Positions 12,175 to 25,590 of a DNA stretch of 64,000 nucleotides are shown here, piece by piece (position 1 is the first letter of the stretch; each line of letters opens with the position of its first letter). The DNA comes from Nomia melanderi (lineage: Eukaryota; Arthropoda; Insecta; Hymenoptera; Halictidae), in NCBI RefSeq assembly GCF_051020985.1, contig NW_027475150.1, positions 124,001-188,000 of the forward strand, given 5' to 3'. Made by a program: the position numbers and the translations under genes. Under the pieces are notes generated by a model. It saw only the letters and a list, made by a program, of their open reading frames with translations, was not told the DNA's origin and ran no database searches.

Positions 12175-13135
12175 ACCACCGTCTCATGGGGTCGGACTGT
12201 CAGGGTCAGGGAAAAATCCAATATATATCTGGTAATATCTCGGGTGCTATTAGAGATAGCGCAATAAACCAAAGTGCATTGTCTGCAGGAGGCCCTGGCG
12301 TATGAATCTGTGCAGCGGGATCGACCTCGGACCACAGGGGGCCGAGAAAATCACCGTCCCATGGGGCCGGACTGTCACCGTCAGGGAAAAATCCAATATA
12401 TATCTGGTGATATCTCGGGTGCTATTACAAATAGCGCAATAAATCAAAGTGCATTGTCTGCAGGAGGCCGTGGCGCATGAATCTGTGCAGCGGGAACGAC
12501 CTCGGACCACCAGGGGCCGAGAAAACTACCGTCTCATGGGGTCCGACACTCAGGGTCAGGGAAAAATCCAATATAAATCTGGTGATATCTTGGGTGCTAT
12601 TACAGATAGCGCTGTAAATCAAAGTGCATTGTCTGCAGGAGGCCCTAGCGCATGAATCTGTGCAGCGGGAACGACCTCGGACCACCAGGGGCCGAGAGAA
12701 CCACCGTCTCATGGGTTCGGACACTCAGGGTCAGGGAAGAATCCAATATTAATCTGGTGATATCTAGGGTGCTATTACAGATAGCGCAATAAATCAAAGT
12801 GCACTCTCTGCAGGAGGCCCTGGCGTATGAATCTGTGCAGCGGGATCGACCTCGCACCACCAGGGGCCGAGAAAACCACCGTCTCATGGAGTCGGACACT
12901 CATGGTCAGGGAAAAATCCAATATAAATCTGGTGATATCTCGGGTGCTATTACAGATAGCGCAATAAATCAATGTGCATTGTCGGCAGGGGGCCCTGGCG
13001 CATGAATCTGTGCAGCGGGAACGACCTCGGACCACCAGGGGCCGAGAAAACCACCGTCTCATGGGGTCGGACACTCAGGGTCAGGGAGAAATCCAATATA
13101 AATCTGGTGATATCTCGGGTGCTATTACAGATAGC
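12175..13135 (+). repeat. Downstream copy of the 16-mer-offset segment
   Basis: This copy matches 9,375-10,335 in monomer order. It differs at visible sites such as accacccgttgccgag near 12,170, ggaagaatccaatatt near 12,735 and tatcttgggtgc near 12,587. Confidence 0.8.
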
Positions 13136-13756
13136 GCAATAAATCAAAGTGCATTGTCTGCAGGAGGCCCTGGTGCATGAATCTGTGCAGGGGGAACGAC
13201 CTCGGACGACCAGGGGCCGAGAAAACCACCGTCTCATGGGGTCGGAGTGTCAGGGTCAGGGACAAATCCAATATATATCTGGTGATATCTCGGGTGCTAT
13301 TAGAGATAGCGCAATAAATCAAAGTGCATTGTCTGCAGGAGGCCCTAGCGCATGAATCTGTGCAGCGCGATCGACCTCGGACCACCGGGGGCCGAGAAAA
13401 TCACCGTCTCATGGGGTCGGACACTCAGGGTCAGGGAGAAATCCAATATAAATCTGGTGATATCTCGGGTGCTATTACAGATAGCGCAATAAATCAAAGT
13501 GCATTGTCTGCAGGAGGCCCTGGTGCATGAATCTGTGCAGGGGGAACGACCTCGGACGACCAGGGGCCGAGAAAACCACCGTCTCATGGGGTCCGAGTGT
13601 CAGGGTCAGGGACAAATCCAATATATATCTGGTGATATCTCGGGTGCTATTAGAGATAGCGCAATAAATCAAAGTGCATTGTCTGCAGGAGGCCCTAGCG
13701 CATGAATCTGTGCAGCGCGATCGACCTCGGACCACCGGGGGCCGAGAAAATCACCG
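13060..13756 (+). repeat. Tandem dimer repeat (350 bp period, 2 copies)
   Basis: A two-monomer unit (gtgcagggggaacg plus gcagcgcgatcg types) occurs twice in immediate succession. The only difference I noticed is gtcggagtgt at about 13,242 against gtccgagtgt at about 13,592. The second copy then ends where gtcggacact becomes gccggactgt. This is one of the youngest events in the window. Confidence 0.88.
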
Positions 13757-13999
13757 TCTCATGGGGCCGGACTGTCAGGGTCAGGGAAAAATCTAATATA
13801 TATCTGGTGATATCTTGGGTGCTATTAGAGATACCGCAATAAATCAAAGTGAATTATCTGCAGGGGGCCCTGGCGCATGAATCTGTGCAGCGGGATCGAC
13901 CTCGGACCACCAGGGGCCGAGAAAACCACCGTCTCATGGGGCCGGACACTCAGGGTCAGGGAAAAACCCAATATATATCTGGTGATATCTCGGGTGCTA

Positions 14000-14805
14000 T
14001 TACAGATAGCGCAATAAATCAAAGTGCATTGTCTGCAGGAGGCCGTGGCGCATGAATCTGTGCAGCGGGAACGACCTCGGACCACCAGGGGCCGAGAAAA
14101 CTACCGTCTCATGGGGTCGGACACTCAGGGTCAGGGAAAAATCCAATATAAATCTGGTGATATCTCGGGTGCTATTACAGATAGCGCAATAAATCAAAGT
14201 GGATTGTCTGCAGGAGGCCCTGGTGCATGAATCTGTGCAGCGGGGACCACCTCGGACGACCAGGGGCCGAGAAAACCACCGTCTCATGGGGTCGGACTGT
14301 CTGGGTCATTAAAAAATCCAATATATATCTGGTGATATCTCGGGTGCTATTAGAGATAGCGCAATAAATCAAAGTGAATTGTCTGCAGGGGGCCCTGGCG
14401 CATGAATCTGTGCAGCGGGATCGACCTCGGACCACCAGGGGCCGAGAAAACCACCGTCTCATGGGGCCGGACACTCAGGGTCAGGGAAAAATCCAATATA
14501 TATCTGGTGATATCTCGGGTGCTATTACAGATAGCGCAATAAATCAAAGTGCATTGTCTGCAGGAGGCCGTGGCGCATGAATCTGTGCAGCGGGAACGAC
14601 CTCGGACCACCAGGGGCCGAGAAAACTACCGTCTCATGGGGTCGGACACTCAGGGTCAGGGAAAAATCCAATATAAATCTGGTGATATCTCGGGTGCAAT
14701 TACAGATAGCGCAATAAATCAAAGTGAATTGTCTGCAGGAGGCCCTGGTGCATGAATCTGTGCAGCGGGGACGACCTCGGACGACCAGTGGCCGAGAAAA
14801 CCACC
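14000..14805 (+). repeat. Segment repeated at 16,799-17,604 (offset 2,799 bp)
   Basis: The monomer with gtggattgtctg, the gtctgggtcattaaaaaatcc monomer and the gggtgcaattacag monomer recur 16 monomers minus 1 bp downstream. The -1 is explained by the single-base deletion near 14,991. In the downstream copy about 140 bp in the middle (about 17,184-17,324) is replaced. Confidence 0.75.
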
Positions 14806-15089
14806 GTCCCATGGGGCCGGACTGTCAGGGTCAGGGAAAAATCCAATATATATCTGGTGATATCTCGGGTGCTATTAGAGATAGCGCAATAAACCAAAGT
14901 GAATTATCTATAGGAGGCCCTAGCGCATGAATCTGTGCAGCGGGAACGACCTCGGACCACCAGGGGCCGAGAAAACTACCGTCTCATGGGGCGGACACTC
15001 AGGGTCAGCGAAAAATCCAATATATATGAGGTGATATCTCGGGTGCTATTAGAGATAGCGCAATAAATCAAAGTGAAATATCTGCAGGG

Positions 15090-15260
15090 GGCCTTGGCGC
15101 ATGAATCTGTGCAGCGGGATCGACCTCGGACCAAATGGGACCGAGAAAACCATCGACACATGGGGCCGGACTGTCAGGGTCAAGCAAAAATCCAATATAT
15201 TTCTGGTGATAACTCGGGTGCTATTAGAGATAGCGAATTAAATCAGAGTGCATTGTCTGC
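15090..15260 (+). repeat. Monomer of the 'gcgaattaaatcagag' subfamily
   Basis: This monomer combines ctcggaccaaatgggacc, ccatcgacacatgg, gtcaagcaaaaatcc, aatatatttctggtgataac and gcgaattaaatcagag. The last two features recur as a linked haplotype near 16,071, 18,171, 21,145, 22,545, 33,565 and 43,010. The final part also follows an ordinary core near 17,650, 19,920 and 20,450. It marks a separate monomer lineage spread over about 28 kb. Confidence 0.75.
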
Positions 15261-16798
15261 AGGAGGCCCTGGCGCATGAATCTGTGCAGCGGGAACGACC
15301 TCGGACGATCAGGGGCCGAGAAAACTACCGTCTCATGGGGCCGGACACTCAGGGTCAGGGGAATATCCAATATATATCTGGTGATATCTCGGGTGCTATT
15401 AGAGCTAGCGCAATAAATCAAAGTGCATTGTCTGCAGGAGGCCCTGGTGCATGAATCTGTGCAGCGGGAACGACCTCGGACCACCAGGGGCCGAGAAAAC
15501 CACCGTCTCATGGGGCTGGCCTGTCAGGGTCAGGGAAAAATCCAATATATATCTGGTGATATCTCGGGTGCTATTAGAGATAGCGCAATAAATCAAAGTG
15601 AATTATCTGCAGGGGGCTCTGGCGCATGAATCTGTGCAGCGGGATCGACCTCGGACCACCGGGGGCCGTAAAAACCACCGACTCATGGGGTCGGACACTC
15701 AGGGTCAGGGAAAAATCCAATATAAATCTGGTTATATCTCGGGTGCTATTACAGATAGCGCAATAAACCAAAGTGCATTGTCTCTAGTAGGCCCTGTCGC
15801 ATGAATCTGTGCCGCGCGATCGGCCTCGGAGCACCGGGGGCCGAGAAAATCACCGTCTCATGGGGCCGGACTGTCAGGATCAGGGAAAAATCCAATATAT
15901 ATCTGGTGATATCTCGGGTGCTATTACAGATAGCGCAATAAATCAAAGTGCATTGTCTGCAGGAGGCCGTGGCGCATGAATCTGTGCAGCGGGATGGACC
16001 TCGGACCACGAGGGACCGAGAAAACCATCGACACATGGGGCCGGACTGTCAGGGTCAAGCAAAAATCCAATATATTTCTGGTGATAACTCGGGTGCTATT
16101 AGAGATAGCGAATTAAATCAGAGTGCATTGTCTGCAGGAGGCCCTGGCGCATGAATCTGTGCAGCGGGAACGACCTCGGACGACCAGGGGCCGAGAAAAC
16201 CACCGTCTCATGGGGTCGGACTGTCTGGGTCATTAAAAAATCCAATATATATCTGGTGATATCTCGGGTGCTATTAGAGATAGCGCAAAAAATCAAAGTG
16301 AATTGTCTGCAGGGGGCCCTGGCGCATGAATCTGTGCAGCGGGATCGACCTCGGACCACCAGGGGCCGAGAAAACCACCGTCTCATGGGGCCGGACACTC
16401 AGGGTCAGGGAAAAATCCAATATATATCTGGTGATATCTCGGGTGCTATTACAGATAGCGCAATAAATCAAAGTGCATTGTCTGCAGGAGGCCCTGGCGC
16501 ATGAATCTGTGCAGCGGGAACGACCTCGGACCACCAGGGGCCGAGAAAACTACCGTCTCATGGGGTCGGACACTCAGGGTCAGGGAAAAATCCAATATAA
16601 ATCTGGTGATATCTCGGGTGCTATTACAGATAGCGCAATAAATCAAAGTGCATTGTCTGCAGGAGGCCGTGGCGCATGAATCTGTGCAGCGGGAACGACC
16701 TCGGACCACCAGGGGCCGAGAAAACTACCGTCTCATGGGGTCGGACACTCAGGGTCAGGGAAAAATCCAATATAAATCTGGTGATATCTCGGGTGCTA

Positions 16799-17604
16799 TT
16801 ACAGATAGCGCAATAAATCAAAGTGCATTGTCTCCAGCAGGCCGTGGCGCATGAATCTGTGCAGCGGGAACGACCTCGGACCACCAGGGGCCGAGAAAAC
16901 TACCGTCTCATGGGGTCGGACACTCAGGGTCAGGGAAAAATCCAATATAAATCTGGTGATATCTCGGGTGCTATTACAGATAGCGCAATAAATCAAAGTG
17001 GATTGTCTGCAGGAGGCCCTGGTGCATGAATCTGTGCAGCGGGGACCACCTCGGACGACCAGGGGCCGAGAAAACCACCGTCTCATGGGGTCGGACTGTC
17101 TGGGTCATTAAAAAATCCAATATATATCTGGTGATATCTCGGGTGCTATTAGAGATAGCGCAATAAATCAAAGTGAATTGTCTGCTGGGGGCCCTGTCGC
17201 ACGAATCTGTGCAGCGCGATCGGCCTCGGAGCACCGGGGGCCGAGAAAATCACCGTCTCATGGGGCCGGACTGTCAGGATCAGGGAAAAATCCAATATAT
17301 ATCTGGTGATATCTCGGGTGCTATTACAGATAGCGCAATAAATCAAAGTGCATTGTCTGCAGGAGGCCGTGGCGCATGAATCTGTGCAGCGGGAACGACC
17401 TCGGACCACCAGGGGCCGAGAAAACTACCGTCTCATGGGGTCGGACACTCAGGGTCAGGGAAAAATCCAATATAAATCTGGTGATATCTCGGGTGCAATT
17501 ACAGATAGCGCAATAAATCAAAGTGAATTGTCTGCAGGAGGCCCTGGTGCATGAATCTGTGCAGCGGGGACGACCTCGGACGACCAGTGGCCGAGAAAAC
17601 CACC
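16799..17604 (+). repeat. Downstream copy of 14,000-14,805 with a replaced centre
   Basis: Both outer parts match the upstream copy in order. The centre near 17,184-17,324 (gcgcgatcggcctcggagc, ggatcaggg) instead matches the monomer near 15,810-15,950. This is the pattern expected of gene conversion or a short template switch inside a duplicated block. Confidence 0.7.
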
Positions 17605-19504
17605 GTCTCATGGGGTCGGACTGTCAGGGTCGTTAAAAAATCCAATATATATCTGGTGATAACTCGGGTGCTATTAGAGATAGCGAATTAAATCAGAGTG
17701 CATTGTCTGCAGGAGGCCCTGGCGCATGAATCTGTGCAGCGGGAACGACCTCGGGCGACCAGGAGCCGAGAAAACTACCGTCTCATGGGGCCGGACACTC
17801 AGGGTCAGGGAAAAATCCAATATATATCTGGTGATACCTCGGGTGCTATTAGAGATAGCGCAATAAATAAAAGTGAATTATCTATAGGAGGCCCTAGCGC
17901 ATGAATCTGTGCAGCGGGAACGACCTCGGACCACCAGGGGCCGAGAAAACTACCGTCTCATGGGGCGGACACTCAGGGTCAGGGAAAAATCCAATATATA
18001 TCAGGTGATATCTCGGGTGCTATTAGAGATAGCGCAATAAATCAAAGTGAATTATCTGCAGGAGGCCCTGGCGCATGAATCTGTGCAGCGGGATGGACCT
18101 CGGACCGCGAGGGACCGAGAAAACCATCGACACATGGGGCCGGACTGTCAGGGTCAAGCAAAAATCCAATATATTTCTGGTGATAACTCGGGTGCTATTA
18201 GAGATAGCGAATTAAATCAGAGTGCTTTGTCTGCAGGAGGCCCTGGCGCATGAATCTGTGCAGCGGGAACGACCTCGGACGACCAGGAGCCGAGAAAACT
18301 ACCGTCTCATGGGGCCGGACACTCAGGGTCAGGGAAAAATCCAATATATATCTGGTGATACCTCGGGTGCTATTAGAGATAGCGCAATAAATCAAAGTTC
18401 ATTGTCTGCAGGAGGCCCTAGCGCATGAATCTGTGCAGCGGGAACGACCTCGGACCACCAGGGGCCGAGAAAACTACCGTCTCATGGGGCGGACACTCAG
18501 GGTCAGGGAAAAATCCAATATATATCTGGTGATATCTCGGGTGCTATTAGAGATAGCGCAATAAATCAAAGTGAATTATCTGCAGGGGGCCCTGGCGCAT
18601 GAATCTGTGCAGCGGGAACGACCTCGGACGACCAGGGGCCGAGAAAACCACCGTCTCATGGTTTCGGACACTCAGGGTCAGGGAAAAATCCAATATAAAT
18701 CTTGTGATATCTCGGGTGCTATTACAGATAGCGCAATAAATCAAAGTGCATTGTCTGCAGGCAGCCCTAGCGCATGAATCTGCGCCGCAGCAACGACCTC
18801 GGCCCACCAGGGGCCGAGAACACTACCGTCTCATGGGGTCGGACACTCAGGGTCAGGGAAAAATCCAATATATATCTGGTGATATCTCGGGTGCTATTAG
18901 AGATAGCGCAATAAATCAAAGTGAATTATCTGCAGGGGGCCCTGGCGCATGAATCTGTGCAGCGGGATCGACCTCGCACCACCAGGGGCCGAGAAAACCA
19001 CCGTCTCATGGGGCTGGACACTCAGGGTCAGGGAAAAATCCAATATATATCTGGTGATATCTCGGGTGCTATTACAGATAGCGCAATAAATCAAAGTGCA
19101 TTGTCTGCAGGAGGCCGTGGCGCATGAATCTGTGCAGCGGGAACGACCTCGGACCACCAGGGGCCGAGAAAACTGCCGTCTCATGGGGTCGGACACTCAG
19201 GGTCAGGGAAAAATCCAATATAAATCTGGTGATATCTCGGGTGCTATTACAGATAGCGCAATAAATCAAAGTGCATTGTCTGCAGGAGGCCCTGGTGCAT
19301 GAATCTGTGCAGCGGGGACGACCTCGGACGACCAGGGGCCGAGAAAACCACCGTCTCATCGGGTCGGACTGTCAGGGTCATTAAAAAATCCAATATATAT
19401 CTGGTGATATCTCTGGTGCTATTAGAGATAGCGCAATAAATCAAAGTGAATTATCTGCAGGGGGCCCTGGCGCATGAATCTGTGTAGCGGGATCGACCTC
19501 GGAC
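17605..19504 (+). repeat. Satellite stretch upstream of the trimer block
   Basis: Ordinary monomers, including two with the shared one-base deletion (near 17,966 and 18,490). A block at about 18,220-18,900 is repeated near 22,595-23,270 (offset 4,373) and near 33,615-34,290 (offset 15,393). No other content is seen. Confidence 0.85.
18798..18818. other. Dyad 1 in C-G form (perfect 8-bp stem)
   Basis: The arms are ctcggccc and gggccgag, so the usual A/G mismatch is a C-G pair. The same form is found in the duplicated monomers near 23,171 and 34,191. Confidence 0.7.
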
Positions 19505-20645
19505 CACCAGGGGCCGAGAAAACCACCGTCTCATGGGGCCGGACACTCAGGGTCAGGGAAAAATCCAATATATATCTGGTGATATCTCGGGTGCTATTAC
19601 AGATAGCGCAATAAATCAAAGTGCATTGTCTGCAGAAGGCCGTGGCGCATGAATCTGTGCAGCGGGAACGACCTCGGACCACCAGGGGCCGAGAAAACTA
19701 CCGTCTCATGGGGTCGGACACTCAGGGTCAGGGAAAAATCCAATATAAATCTGGTGATATCTCGGGTGCAATTACAGATAGCGCAATAAATCAAAGTGAA
19801 TTGTCTGCAGGAGGCCCTGGTGCATGAATCTGTGCAGCGGGGACGACCTCGGACGACCAGTGGCCGAGAAAACCACCGTCTCATGGGGTCGGACTGTCAG
19901 GGTCATTAAAAAATCCAATATATATCTGGTGATAACTCGGGTGCTATTAGAGATAGCGAATTAAATCAGAGTGCATTGTCTGCAGGAGGCCCTGGCGCAT
20001 GAATCTGTGCAGCGGGAACGACCTCGGACTACCAGGGGCCGAGAAAACCACCGTCTCATGGGGCCGGACACTCAGGGTCAGGGAAAAATCCAATATATAT
20101 CTGGTGATATCTCGGGTGCTATTACAGATAGCGCAATAAATCAAAGTGCATTGTCTGCAGAAGGCCGTGGCGCATGAATCTGTGCAGCGGGAACGACCTC
20201 GGACCACCAGGGGCCGAGAAAACTACCGTCTCATGGGGTCGGACACTCAGGGTCAGGGAAAAATCCAATATAAATCTGGTGATATCTCGGGTGCAATTAC
20301 AGATAGCGCAATAAATCAAAGTGAATTGTCTGCAGGAGGCCCTGGTGCATGAATCTGTGCAGCGGGGACGACCTCGGACGACCAGTGGCCGAGAAAACCA
20401 CCGTCTCATGGGGTCGGACTGTCAGGGTCATTAAAAAATCCAATATATATCTGGTGATAACTCGGGTGCTATTAGAGATAGCGAATTAAATCAGAGTGCA
20501 TTGTCTGCAGGAGGCCCTGGCGCATGAATCTGTGCAGCGGGAACGACCTCGGACCACCAGGGGCCGAGAAAACTACCGTCTCATGGGGCCGGACACTCAG
20601 GGTCAGGGAAAAATCCAATATATATCTGGTGATATCTCGGGTGCT
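19505..20645 (+). repeat. Tandem 3-monomer repeat (525 bp period, about 2.2 copies)
   Basis: The order gcagaaggccg monomer, gggtgcaattac monomer, cattaaaaaatcc/gcgaattaaatc monomer occurs at about 19,620-20,060 and again 525 bp later. I saw no difference in the central monomers. One copy differs by gactaccagg at about 20,028. Confidence 0.85.
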
Positions 20646-22419
20646 ATTAGAGATAGCGCAATAAATCAAAGTGAATTATATGCAGGGGGCCCTGGCGCAT
20701 GAATCTGTGCAGCGGGATCGACCTCGGACCACCAGGGGCCGAGAAAACCACCGTCTCATGGGGCCGGACACTCAGGGTCAGGGGAAAATCCAATATATAT
20801 CTGGTGATATCTCGGGTGCTATTAGAGATGGCGCAATAAATCAAAGTGCATTGTCTGCAGGAGGCCCTAGCACATGAATCTGTGCAGCGCGATCGACCTC
20901 GGTCCACCGGGGGCCGAGAAAATCACCGTCTCATGGGGCCGGACTGTCAGGGTCAGGGACAAATCCAATATATATCTGGTGATATCTCGGGTGCTATTAG
21001 AGATAGCGCAATAAACCAAAGTGAATTATCTATAGGAGGCCCTAGCGCATGAATCTGTGCAGCGGGATCGACCTCGGACCAAATGGGACCGAGAAAACCA
21101 TCGACACATGGGGCCGGACTGTCAGGGTCAAGCAAAAATCCAATATATTTCTGGTGATAACTCGGGTGCTATTAGAGATAGCGAATTAAATCAGAGTGCG
21201 TTGTCTGCAGGAGGCCCTGGCGCATGAATCTGTGCAGCGGGAACGACCTCGGACGACCAGGGGCCGAGAAAACTACCGTCTCATGGGGCCGGACACTCAG
21301 GGTCAGGGAAAAATCCAATATATATCTGGTGATACCTCGGGTGCTATTAGAGATAGCGCAATAAATCAAAGTGCATTGTCTGCAGGAGGCCCTGGCCCAT
21401 GAATCTGTGCAGCGGGAACGACCACGGACCACCAGGGGCCGAGAAAACCACCGTCTCATGGGGCCGGACACTCAGGGTCAGGGGAATATCCAATATATAT
21501 CTGGTGATATCTCGGGTGCTATTAGAGCTAGCGCAATAAATCAAAGTGCATTGTCTGCAGGAGGCCCTGGTGCATGAATCTGTGCAGCGGGAACGACCTC
21601 GGACCACCAGGGGCCGAGAAAACCACCGTCTCATGGGGCCGGACTGTCAGGATCAGGGAAAAATCCAATATATATCTGGTGATATCTCGGGTGCTATTAG
21701 AGATAGCGCAATAAATCAAAGTGAATTATCTGCAGGGGGCCCTGGCGCATGAATCTGTGCAGCGGGATCGACCTCGGACCACCGGGGGCCGAGAAAATCA
21801 CCGTCTCATGGGGCCGGACTGTCAGGGTCAGGGAAATATCCAATATATATCTGGTGATATCTCGGGTGCTATTAGAGATAGCGCAATAAATCAAAGTGAA
21901 TTATCTGCAGGGGGCCCTGGTGCATGAATCTGTGCAGAGGGATCGACCTCGGACCGCCAGGGGCCGAGAAAACCAACGTCTCATGGGGCCGGACACTCAG
22001 GGTCAGGGAAAAATCCAATATATATCTGGTGATATCTCGGGTGCTATTAGAGATAGCGCAATAAATCAAAGTGCATTGTCTGCAGGAGGCCCTAGCGCAT
22101 GAATCTGTGCAGCGGGAACCACCTCGGACCACCAGGGGCCGAGAAAACTACCGTCGCATGGGGCGGACACTCAGGGTCAGGGAAAAATCCAATATATATC
22201 AGGTGATATCTCGGGTGCTATTAGAGATAGCGCAATAAATCAAAGTGAATTATCTGCAGGGGGCCCTGGCGCATGAATCTGTGCAGCGGGATCGACCTCG
22301 GACCACCGGGGGCCGAGAAAATCACCGTCTCATGGGGCCGGACTGTCAGGGTCAGGGAAATATCCAATATATTTCTGGTGATATCTCGGGTGCTATTAGA
22401 GATAGCGCAATAAATCAAA
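20646..22419 (+). repeat. Mixed monomers between the trimer and the 11-kb duplication
   Basis: The gaaccacctcgg / ccgtcgcatggggcgg monomer near 22,110 recurs near 33,311, at offset 11,195. The following monomer (about 22,245) is missing from the second copy, so the offset then drops to 11,020. No non-satellite sequence is seen. Confidence 0.8.
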
Positions 22420-23920
22420 GTGAATTATCTGCAGGGGGCCCTGGCGCATGAATCTGTGCAGCGGGATGGACCTCGGACCACGAGGGACCGAGAAAACCAT
22501 CGACACATGGGGCCGGACTGTCAGGGTTAAGCAAAAATCCAATATATTTCTGGTGATAACTCGGGTGCTATTAGAGATAGCGAATTAAATCAGAGTGCAT
22601 TGTCTGCAGGAGGCCCTGGCGCATGAATCTGTGCAGCAGGAACGACCTCGGACGACCAGGGGCCGAGAAAACTACCGTCTCATGGGGCCGGACACTCAGG
22701 GTCAGGGAAAAATCCAATATATATCTGGTGATACCTCGGGTGCTATTAGAGATAGCGCAATAAATCATAGTTCATTGTCTGCAGGAGGCCCTAGCGCATG
22801 AATCTGTGCAGCGGAAACGACCTCGGACCACCAGGGGCCGAGAAAACTACCGTCTCATGGGGCGGACACTCAGGGTCAGGGAAAAATCCAATATATATCT
22901 GGTGATATCTCGGGTGCTATTAGAGATAGCGCAATAAATCAAAGTTAATTATCTGCAGGGGGCCCTGGCGCATGAATCTGTGCAGCGGGAACGACCTCGG
23001 ACGACCAGGGGCCGAGAAAACCACCGTTTCATGGTTTCGGACACTCAGGGTCAGGGAAAAATCCAATATAAATCTTGTGATATCTCGGGTGCTATTACAG
23101 ATAGCGCAATAAATCAAAGTGCATTGTCTGCAGGCAGCCCTAGCGCATGAATCTGTGCCGCAGCAACGACCTCGGCCCACCAGGGGCCGAGAACACTACC
23201 GTCTCATGGGGTCGGACACTCAGGGTCAGGGAAAAATCCAATATATATCTGGTGATATCTCGGGTGCTATTAGAGATAGCGCAATAAATCAAAGTGAATT
23301 ATCTGCAGGGGGCCCTGGCGCATGAATCTGTGCTGCGGGATCGACCTCGGACCAAAGGGGACCGAGAAAACCACCGTCTCATGGTTTCGGACACTCAGGG
23401 TCATGGAAAAATCCAATATAAATCTGGTGATATCTCGGGTGCTATTACAGATAGCGCAATAAATCAAAGTGCATTGTCTGCAGGCGGCCCTAGCGCATGA
23501 ATCTGTGCAGCGGGAACGACCACGGACCACCAGGGGCCGAGAAAACCACCGTCTCATGGGGACGGACACTCAGGGTCAGGGGAATATCCAATATATATCT
23601 GGTGATATCTCGGGTGCTATTAAAGCTAGCGCAATAAATCAAAGTGCATTGTCTGCAGGAGGCCCTGGTGCATGAATCTGTGCAGCGGGAACGACCTCGG
23701 ACCACCAGGGGCCGAGAAAACCACCGTCTCATGGGGCTGGCCTGTCAGGGTCAGGGAAAAATCCAATATATATCTGGTGATATCTCGGGTGCTATTAGAG
23801 ATAGCGCAATAAATCAAAGTGAATTATCTGCAGGGGGCTCTGGCGCATGAATCTGTGCAGCGGGATCGACCTCGGACGACCAGGGGCCGTGAAAACCACC
23901 GACTCATGGGGTCGGACACT
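22420..23920 (+). repeat. Large duplicated block, copy 1 (offset 11,020 to 33,440-34,940)
   Basis: Some nine monomers in a row match the 33.4-kb block in order and in private variants. These include ggtttcggacactcag, tcttgtgatatc, gcaggcagccctagcg, gtcatggaaaaatcc and gggaatatccaat with taaagctagcgc. Part of the run also recurs at 38,838-39,428. Confidence 0.85.
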
Positions 23921-23989
23921 CAGGGTCAGGGAAAAATCCAATATAAATCTGGTTATATCTCGGGTGCTATTAGAGATAGCGCAATAAAT

Positions 23990-25590
23990 CAAAGTGAATT
24001 ATCTGCAGGTGGCCCTGGCGCATGAATCTGTGCAGCGGGATCGACCTCGGACGACCAGGGGCCGTGAAAACCACCGACTCATGGGGTCGGACACTCAGGG
24101 TCAGGGAAAAATCCAATATAAATCTGGTTATATCTCGGGTGCTATTACAGATAGCGCAATAAACCAAAGTGCATTGTCTCTAGGAGGCCCTGTCGCATGA
24201 ATCTGTGCAGCGCGATCGACCTCGGACCACCAGGGGCCGAGAAAACCACCGTCTCATGGGGCTGGCCTGTCAGGGTCAGGGAAAAATCCAATATATATCT
24301 GGTGATATCTCGGGTGCTATTAGAGATAGTGCAATAAATCAAAGTGAATTATCTGCAGGGGGCTCTGGCGCATGAATCTGTGCAGCGGGATCGACCTCGG
24401 ACGACCAGGGGCCGTGAAAACCACCGACTCATGGGGTCGGACACTCAGGGTCAGGGAAAAATCCAATATAAATCTGGTTATATCTCGGGTGCTATTACAG
24501 ATAGCGCAATAAACCAAAGTGCATTGTCTCTAGGAGGCCCTGTCGCATGAATCTGTGCAGCGCGATCGACCTCGGAGCACCGGGGGCCGAGAAAATCACC
24601 GTCTCATGGGGCCGGACTGTCAGGATCAGGGAAAAATCCAATATATATCTGGTGATATCTCGGGTGCTATTAGAGATAGCGCAATAAATCAAAGTGAATT
24701 ATCTGCAGGTGGCCCTGGCGCATGAATCTGTGCAGCGGGATCGACCTCGGACCAAATGGGACCGCGAAAACAATCGACACATGGGGCCGGACTGTCATGG
24801 TCAAGCAAAAATCCAATATATATCTGGTGATATCTCGGGTGCTATTAGAGATAGCGAAATAAATCAAAGTGCATTGTCTGCAGGAGGCCCTGGCGCATGA
24901 ATCTGTGCAGCGGGAACGACCTCGGACCACCAGGGGCCGAGAAAACCACTGACACATGGCGCCGGACACTCAGGGTCAGGGAAAAATCCAATATATATCT
25001 GGAGGTATCACGGGTGCTACTAGAGAAGGCGCGATAAATCAAAGTGGATTGTCTGCAGGAGGCCCTAGCGCATGAATCTGTGCAGCGGGATCGTCCTCGG
25101 ACCACCAGGGGCCGAGAAAACCACCGACACATGGGGCCAGACACTCGGGGTCAGGGAAAAATCCAATATATATCTGGTGATATCTCGGGTTCTATTACAG
25201 ATAGCGCGCTAAATCAAAGTGCATTGCCTGCACGAAGCCCTGGCGCATGAATCTGTGCAGCAGCAACGACGTCGGAACACCAGGGGCCAAAAAAATTACA
25301 GATTTTCGGTTTCCGTCACAGAAGGTCATGTAATAATCCAGCATATATCTTGTGATATCTCGTGTGCTATTAGAGATAGCACGATAAATCAAAGTGAATT
25401 ATCTGCAGGAGTCCCAGGCGCATGCATCTGTGCAGCGGGAACGACCTCGGACCACCAGGGTCCGAGAAAATCACAGTCTCATGGGGCCGGACACACAGGG
25501 TCAGGGGAAAATCCAATATATATCTGGTGATATCTCGGGTGCTATTACAGATAGCGCAATAAATCAAAGTGAATTATCTGCAGGAGGCCC
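23990..25590 (+). repeat. Large duplicated block, copy 1 (offset 15,393 to 39,383-40,983)
   Basis: The block contains gtctctaggaggccctgtcg monomers, the ccaaatgggaccg monomer, the tggaggtatcacggg monomer and the divergent 25,296 module. All recur in order at 39.4-41.0 kb. The second half (about 24,740-25,590) also recurs at 35,935-36,785. Confidence 0.85.
25296..25357 (+). repeat. Divergent module, early form
   Basis: Monomer positions 98-159 are replaced by a ttacagattttcggtttccg-type sequence of equal length. This form keeps gtgatatctcg at its 3' end and has gtcatgtaataatccagc. It looks intermediate between the normal core and the 44-59 kb modules. Confidence 0.8.

Noticed and set aside
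16151..16504. Longest plus-strand frame (117 codons) and a 123-codon minus-strand frame near 41,113-41,484
   Set aside because: Both arise where a substitution or a 1-bp deletion joins two of the usual repeat frames. They show no domain, signal peptide or independent coding signature.
18655..18680. CENP-B box in monomers with ggtttcggacactcagg
   Set aside because: The TTCG and GGG parts are present at a suggestive distance, but the required central A and the C of CGGG are missing. No monomer type examined has the full core on either strand.
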